Source of the DNA: Natrialbaceae archaeon Tc-Br11_E2g1
Lineage (GTDB): Archaea > Halobacteriota > Halobacteria > Halobacteriales > Natrialbaceae
Direction: 5' to 3'
DNA length: 17,340 bases
NCBI GenBank assembly: GCA_001564255.1
Contig: LKNC01000018.1
Coordinates: 1-17,340 of the forward strand
In this document: piece after piece, positions 13,712 to 17,340 of the stretch
Layout of the letters: each line of letters opens with the position of its first letter
Position numbering within the stretch: the first letter of the stretch is position 1
Position numbers and translations under genes: made by a program
Notes under the pieces: generated by a model
What the model was told of the DNA's origin: nothing
Database searches by the model: none
What the model saw: only the letters and a program-made list of their open reading frames with translations

Positions 13712-14065
13712 ATGAGTAGTAAAACGAATCCGAGACTCAACGATCTCATCGCCGAGTTGAAGTCGACGTCCCGTAACACGGACGCCGACGTCTGGCGAGA
13801 CGTCGCACATCGTCTCGAGAAGCCCCGATCTCGCCACGCCGAGGTCAACCTGGGGCGCATCGAGCGGTACGCACGCGAAGAAGAGACGGTCGTCGTTCCC
13901 GGCAAGGTGCTGGGTTCGGGCGCACTACAGAAATCGGTCACCGTCGCCGCAGTCGACTTCTCGTCGTCCGCGGAGACGAAGATCGACCAGGTCGGCGAGA
14001 CAGTACAGCTCGAGCAACTGCTCGAAGAGAACCCAGACGGCTCCGGCGTACGGGTGATCGCATGA
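13712..14065 (+). CDS. rpl18e: Ribosomal protein eL18 (L18e)
   Basis: This 117-residue archaeal/eukaryotic large-subunit protein is part of the uL15/eL18 fold family. Typical blocks are [15 protein letters not shown] at the N-terminus, [20 protein letters not shown] and [20 protein letters not shown]. Its length is normal for haloarchaea. The ATG at 13712 lies 57 bases after tRNA-Leu. The stop overlaps the rpl13 start by four bases (ATGA). Confidence 0.97.
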   Translation: MSSKTNPRLNDLIAELKSTSRNTDADVWRDVAHRLEKPRSRHAEVNLGRIERYAREEETVVVPGKVLGSGALQKSVTVAAVDFSSSAETKIDQVGETVQLEQLLEENPDGSGVRVIA

Positions 14066-14502
14066 GCGCTGTGGAGTTCGATGCGGACGTCGTCGTCGAT
14101 GCCGGTGACTGCATTCTGGGTCGCGTCGCGAGCCAGGTCGCCGAACGCGCCCTGGCGGGCGACCGGGTCGCCGTGGTAAACGCGGAGGACGCGGTAATCA
14201 CGGGCGACAGAGAAGACGTCTTCGAGACCTACCGCACGCGGTTGCAGCTGGGATCGGATCGCGGTCCGTACTATCCAAAGCGGCCGGATACGATCTTCAA
14301 GCGCGCGATCCGCGGTATGTTGCCCTACAAGAAACAGCGTGGCCGCGAGGCCTTCGAGAACGTCCGCGTCTACGTCGGCAACCCATACGAGGACGACGAC
14401 GCGGAGATCCTCGAGGACACGTCGCTGGATCGGCTCTCGAACATCCGCTTCGTGCACCTCCACGAAGTCAGCGAACAACTAGGTGCTACGGTTACATGGT
14501 AA
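14062..14502 (+). CDS. rpl13: Ribosomal protein uL13
   Basis: This 146-residue 50S assembly protein carries the family blocks [19 protein letters not shown] (about 13-31), [39 protein letters not shown] and [19 protein letters not shown]. The length is normal for archaea. It overlaps rpl18e by four bases and runs seven bases into rps9. There is no gap for a separate promoter, so it is translationally coupled within the S9-type operon. Confidence 0.97.
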   Translation: MSAVEFDADVVVDAGDCILGRVASQVAERALAGDRVAVVNAEDAVITGDREDVFETYRTRLQLGSDRGPYYPKRPDTIFKRAIRGMLPYKKQRGREAFENVRVYVGNPYEDDDAEILEDTSLDRLSNIRFVHLHEVSEQLGATVTW

Positions 14503-14894
14503 CGAACACGAGTGGCAAGAAAAAGACCGCCGTCGCTCGCGCGACCGTGCGAGACGGCGAGGGTCGTGTGCGAATCAACTCCCAGCCGGTCGAGCTGGTC
14601 GAACCCGAGACCTCCCGGCTGAAGATGCGCGAGCCGTTTCGCATCGCCGGCGAGGAGCTGCGCAGCGAGATCGACATCGACGTTCGCGTCGAGGGTGGCG
14701 GGATCAGCGGACAGGCAGACGCCGTCCGCACCGCGATCGCTCGCGGCATCGTCGATCACACGAACGACGCCGAACTCCGTGACGCGTTCATGGAGTTCGA
14801 CCGTTCGCTGCTGGTCAACGACGTTCGACAGTCCGAATCCAAAAAGTGGGGTGGACCCGGTGCCCGGGCTCGCTACCAGAAGTCCTACCGCTAG
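14496..14894 (+). CDS. rps9: Ribosomal protein uS9
   Basis: This 132-residue 30S head protein has a C-terminal tail that reaches the P-site tRNA. Diagnostic blocks are [20 protein letters not shown], the [20 protein letters not shown] motif near residues 67-86, and the C-terminal [17 protein letters not shown], with the arginine-ending tail intact. It starts inside rpl13 (seven-base overlap). Its stop codon region contains the Shine-Dalgarno element of rpoN. Confidence 0.97.
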   Translation: MVTNTSGKKKTAVARATVRDGEGRVRINSQPVELVEPETSRLKMREPFRIAGEELRSEIDIDVRVEGGGISGQADAVRTAIARGIVDHTNDAELRDAFMEFDRSLLVNDVRQSESKKWGGPGARARYQKSYR

Positions 14895-14905
14895 GTGATC
14901 ATGAT

Positions 14906-15100
14906 ATGATGGTACCGGTCCGGTGTTTCACGTGCGGCTCGGTCGTCGGCGAACACTGGGAGGAGTTCAAAGAGCGCACGAAAGAAGGCGAGGAGGACCC
15001 ACAGGAGGTCTTAGACGAGCTTGGCGTCGAGCGCTACTGCTGTCGGCGAATGCTCGTTTCCCACACCGACCTCGTCGACGTCGTCGCACCATACCAGTAA
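14906..15100 (+). CDS. rpoN: RNA polymerase subunit Rpo10 (RpoN)
   Basis: This 64-residue zinc-binding subunit, the homologue of Rpb10, holds the Rpo3-Rpo11 assembly platform. The zinc site is C7-x2-C10 (RCFTCG) with the paired YCCRRML cysteines later, all four present. I chose the ATG at 14906 (MMVPVRCF), with 14909 as a close alternative; the open frame upstream to 14846 lies inside rps9. A near-perfect Shine-Dalgarno match AGGTGATC (14893-14900) overlaps the rps9 stop and sits five bases before this ATG. A two-codon ATG-ATA-TGA lies at 14901-14909, overlapping the start. Its stop overlaps rpoK by one base. Confidence 0.95.
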   Translation: MMVPVRCFTCGSVVGEHWEEFKERTKEGEEDPQEVLDELGVERYCCRRMLVSHTDLVDVVAPYQ

Positions 15101-15282
15101 TGCAGGGGGCACAACAACACAACCGATACGAGAAAGCGCGTATCCTCGGTGCGCGGGCACTGCAGGTGTCCTACGGAGCGCCGGTGTTGATCGAGACCGA
15201 TCAGACCGAGCCGATCCTGATCGCCGCCGAGGAGTACGACGCGGGCGTCTTGCCTTTCACCGTCGACCGAGGTGAGGCCTGA
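15100..15282 (+). CDS. rpoK: RNA polymerase subunit Rpo6 (RpoK)
   Basis: This 60-residue subunit is homologous to Rpb6 and bacterial omega and stabilises the largest subunit. The conserved core is [20 protein letters not shown] (from residue 9), followed by the family's [18 protein letters not shown]. It is short, as in other haloarchaea, with no long N-terminal tail. The ATG overlaps the rpoN stop (TAATG) and its own stop overlaps the eno start (TGATG), so it is tightly coupled on both sides. Confidence 0.95.
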   Translation: MQGAQQHNRYEKARILGARALQVSYGAPVLIETDQTEPILIAAEEYDAGVLPFTVDRGEA

Positions 15283-16538
15283 TGACGCTCGTCACCGACG
15301 TTCGTCTCCGGCGCGTCCTCGACTCGCGGGGGAACCCGACTGTCGAGGCCGACGTGCTCACCGAGAGTGGCGGCTTCGGTCGTGCGGTTGCTCCCTCCGG
15401 GGCGAGCACGGGCGAGTTCGAGGCGGTCGAACGGCCCCCATCGGAGGCGATCGCGGCGGCTCGAGAACACGCCGTCCCGCGACTCGTCGGCGAGGCGTAC
15501 GCCGGCAACCAGCGTGAGGTCGACGCGATCCTTCACGCTGCTGACGGTACCGACGACTTCTCGAAGATCGGTGCAAACAGCGCGGTCGCGGTCTCGATGG
15601 CCGCCGCGAAGGCGGGTGCCGACGTCCTCGGTGCGCCGCTTTACCAGCACCTCGGTGGTGCCTTCCGTGGCGAGAACTTCCCGATCCCGCTCGGGAACGT
15701 CGTTGGCGGTGGCGAACACGCCGCCGACGCCACGGACATCCAGGAGTTCCTCGTCGCGCCCGTCGGCGCACCCAACGTCGCCGACGCCGTCTTCGCCAAC
15801 GCCGCCGTCCACGGGGAGGTAAGCGAACTCCTCGAGGAACGTGACGTCCCCTCGGGCAAGGGTGACGAAGGTGCCTGGGCACCGTCGATCGACGACGCAG
15901 AGGCCTTCGAGATCGTCGCCGAGGCCATCGAAACGGTCGAAGCGGACGTCGGCTTCGAGATCGGTTTCGGGCTCGACGTCGCCGCCGCCGAGATGTACGA
16001 CGCCCAAGCGGGCGTCTACGAGTACAGCGACCGGACGCGCGACACCGGCGAGCAGATCGAGTACATCGCCTCGCTGGTCACGGAGTACGACCTGGTGTAC
16101 GTCGAGGACCCCCTCGACGAGAACGACTACGAGGCGTTCGCTGACCTGACCGATCGCGTCGGCAGCGTGGCGCGTAGCGCCACGGGCACTGCGAGCGGGC
16201 AACGCCAGCGGGCAGACCGGACGCTGATCTGTGGCGACGACCTGTTCGTGACGAATACGGATCGGCTGGCCGATGGTATCGAGGTCGGCGCGGCGAACAG
16301 TATCCTGATCAAGCCAAACCAGATCGGGACACTCACCGACGCCTTCGACGCGATCGAACTCGCGACCGAGAACGGCTACGACTCGGTCGTCTCCCACCGC
16401 TCGGGCGAAACCGAGGACACGACGATCGCACACCTCGCCGTGGCGACCGACGCCCCCTTCATCAAGACGGGTGCCGTCGGCGGCGAGCGAACCGCAAAGC
16501 TCAACGAGCTCATTCGAATCGCAGACGACGCGACATGA
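15282..16538 (+). CDS. eno: Enolase (phosphopyruvate hydratase)
   Basis: This 418-residue cytoplasmic enzyme converts 2-phosphoglycerate to phosphoenolpyruvate using magnesium. Catalytic elements are complete: the SGAST loop (39-43), His146, Glu155, Glu196 in GDEGAWAP, metal ligands Asp232 ([10 protein letters not shown]), Glu275 (VEDPLDEND) and Asp319 (CGDDLFVTN), Lys344 (LIKPNQIG), His372 ([10 protein letters not shown]) and Lys395. Between DRVG (294) and RTLICGDD is an extra stretch of about 17 residues (295-311) rich in Ser, Ala, Gln and Arg. It is unlike the acidic remainder of the protein, and its DNA contains a hairpin palindrome and a direct repeat. The extra stretch precedes a barrel strand, probably in a surface loop, so activity should be kept. 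It overlaps rpoK by one base and rps2 by four. Confidence 0.97.
   Translation: MTLVTDVRLRRVLDSRGNPTVEADVLTESGGFGRAVAPSGASTGEFEAVERPPSEAIAAAREHAVPRLVGEAYAGNQREVDAILHAADGTDDFSKIGANSAVAVSMAAAKAGADVLGAPLYQHLGGAFRGENFPIPLGNVVGGGEHAADATDIQEFLVAPVGAPNVADAVFANAAVHGEVSELLEERDVPSGKGDEGAWAPSIDDAEAFEIVAEAIETVEADVGFEIGFGLDVAAAEMYDAQAGVYEYSDRTRDTGEQIEYIASLVTEYDLVYVEDPLDENDYEAFADLTDRVGSVARSATGTASGQRQRADRTLICGDDLFVTNTDRLADGIEVGAANSILIKPNQIGTLTDAFDAIELATENGYDSVVSHRSGETEDTTIAHLAVATDAPFIKTGAVGGERTAKLNELIRIADDAT
16166..16184 (+). repeat. Inverted repeat inside eno insertion
   Basis: CGTGGCGC (16166-16173), GTA, GCGCCACG (16177-16184) is a perfect 8-bp inverted repeat with a three-base loop. Ten bases downstream, AGCGGGCA occurs twice (16194-16201 and 16207-16214). 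Together these fill the DNA that encodes the extra enolase residues 295-311. Confidence 0.75.
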
Positions 16539-17314
16539 CAGAAAACGACGCACAACAGGAAGGGCTCGACGCCGCCGAGGAGGAGATCGACGAGGAACCG
16601 GCCGAAGGGGCCGGTCCCGCCGCCGAACCCGCCGAGGACGTCGAACCCGCGGACGTAGAGGCCGCCGAGGCGGAAGCCGAGGCCGAAGAAGACGACGGGC
16701 CGACTCTCGACGACGACGTGATGTCCGACGAGGAAGCCGACCTGCTCATCCCAGTCGAGGACTACCTCGGTGCCGGTGTCCACATCGGTACCCAGCAAAA
16801 GACCGCGGACATGGAGCGGTTTATCCACCGCGTCCGGACCGACGGCCTGTACGTCCTCGACGTCTCGAAGACCGACGGCCGTATCCGCACGGCCGCTGAC
16901 TTCCTCGCGAACTACGCCCCCGAACAGATCCTCGTGACCTCGAGTCGCCAGTACGGTCGCTTCCCCGCCGAGAAGTTCGCGGAAGCGGTCGGCGCTCGAG
17001 CCCGCACGGGCCGGTTCATCCCGGGGACGCTCACGAACCCCAAGTACGCCGGCTACATCGAACCCGACGTGGTCGTCGTCACCGACCCGATCGGTGACGC
17101 CCAGGCCGTCAAAGAGGCCATCACGGTGGGCATCCCGGTCATCGCGATGTGTGACTCGAACAACCAGACCAGCAACGTCGACCTCGTCGTCCCGACGAAC
17201 AACAAGGGTCGAAAGGCCCTCTCGGTCGTCTACTGGCTGCTCGCGAACGAAGTCCTCGACCGCCGTGGCGCGGAGCCGTCCTACGGTCTCGAGGACTTCG
17301 AGAGCATGATCTGA
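16535..17314 (+). CDS. rps2: Ribosomal protein uS2
   Basis: This 259-residue 30S protein sits between head and body. The conserved core begins near residue 70 with [20 protein letters not shown] and continues with [54 protein letters not shown] and the C-terminal [19 protein letters not shown]. The first 65 or so residues form an acidic Glu/Ala/Asp tail, nearly repetitive ([10 protein letters not shown]), which is expected to be disordered and is common in haloarchaeal uS2. It overlaps eno by four bases (ATGA) and is the last gene in the window. Confidence 0.97.
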   Translation: MTENDAQQEGLDAAEEEIDEEPAEGAGPAAEPAEDVEPADVEAAEAEAEAEEDDGPTLDDDVMSDEEADLLIPVEDYLGAGVHIGTQQKTADMERFIHRVRTDGLYVLDVSKTDGRIRTAADFLANYAPEQILVTSSRQYGRFPAEKFAEAVGARARTGRFIPGTLTNPKYAGYIEPDVVVVTDPIGDAQAVKEAITVGIPVIAMCDSNNQTSNVDLVVPTNNKGRKALSVVYWLLANEVLDRRGAEPSYGLEDFESMI

Positions 17315-17334
17315 TTCGGCTTTCGACTGGCGCG

Positions 17335-17339
17335 TTTTT
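17335..17339 (+). terminator. Possible oligo-T terminator after rps2
   Basis: A T5 run after GC-rich sequence (gcgcgttttt) lies about 20 bases past the rps2 stop, as expected for an archaeal oligo-T terminator at the end of the S9-type operon. The window ends one base later, so it could also be the start of a TATA region for the next gene. Confidence 0.35.
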
Positions 17340-17340
17340 C

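Noticed and set aside
13455..13715. 86-codon frame between rpoD and rpl18e
   Set aside because: It runs straight through tRNA-Leu and its promoter, so it cannot be a normal gene.
15201..16553. 450-codon open frame antisense to eno
   Set aside because: Antisense frames stay open in GC-rich haloarchaeal genes. The product has no recognisable domain, and eno on the plus strand has all catalytic residues.
1..17340. CRISPR array, insertion sequence, prophage or defence system
   Set aside because: No regularly spaced repeats, transposase, integrase, terminal inverted repeats or defence-type genes were seen. Gene content and order look like chromosomal core.

Overview
This window comes from a haloarchaeon (class Halobacteria). 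The proteins are strongly acidic. G or C dominates third codon positions and CTCGAG-type motifs are frequent. Several genes have an archaeal TATA box 25-29 bases before the ATG, the leaderless layout typical of this group. The ribosomal and RNA polymerase gene order also matches haloarchaea. A finer placement is not supported by the sequence alone.

Layout. (1) Positions 2-775 hold the 3' part of phosphomevalonate decarboxylase, followed by a small two-helix membrane protein (828-1031). (2) On the minus strand, read right to left, is a tightly coupled four-gene unit: a canonical PrkA AAA+ protein (9629-7557), a divergent second PrkA (7557-5272), a YeaH/DUF444 protein with a von Willebrand A metal site (5281-3956) and SpoVR (3959-1944). 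A HEAT-repeat protein follows (1877-1155) with its own promoter. (3) Positions 9630-10091 hold no gene. This gap contains an AT-rich island with TATA-like boxes on both strands and probably the control region of the PrkA unit. (4) Two small plus-strand genes follow: an unrecognised haloarchaeal protein and a UPF0179 protein built from two four-cysteine halves. (5) From 11082 to the end is an information-processing cluster: tRNA-Ser(GCU), rps13, rps4, rps11, rpoD, tRNA-Leu(CAG), rpl18e, rpl13, rps9, rpoN, rpoK, eno and rps2. The second half corresponds to the 'S9 operon' described in Haloarcula marismortui.

How the genes work together. The right half makes translation and transcription machinery, with enolase embedded. 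Most neighbours there overlap by 1-7 bases, so translation is probably coupled. The PrkA-PrkA-YeaH-SpoVR genes are an archaeal version of a bacterial stress and sporulation-associated set whose biochemical role is still poorly defined. Their overlaps (1, 10 and 4 bases) suggest coordinated expression.

The most interesting signals are: the two-PrkA module and its distant promoter; a GC-rich hairpin 12-13 bases after each of the two tRNA genes and just before a ribosomal protein gene; a palindrome-bearing insertion inside eno that keeps the frame; and the internal duplication of a Cys4 unit in the UPF0179 protein. I did not find a mobile element, CRISPR array or defence system.
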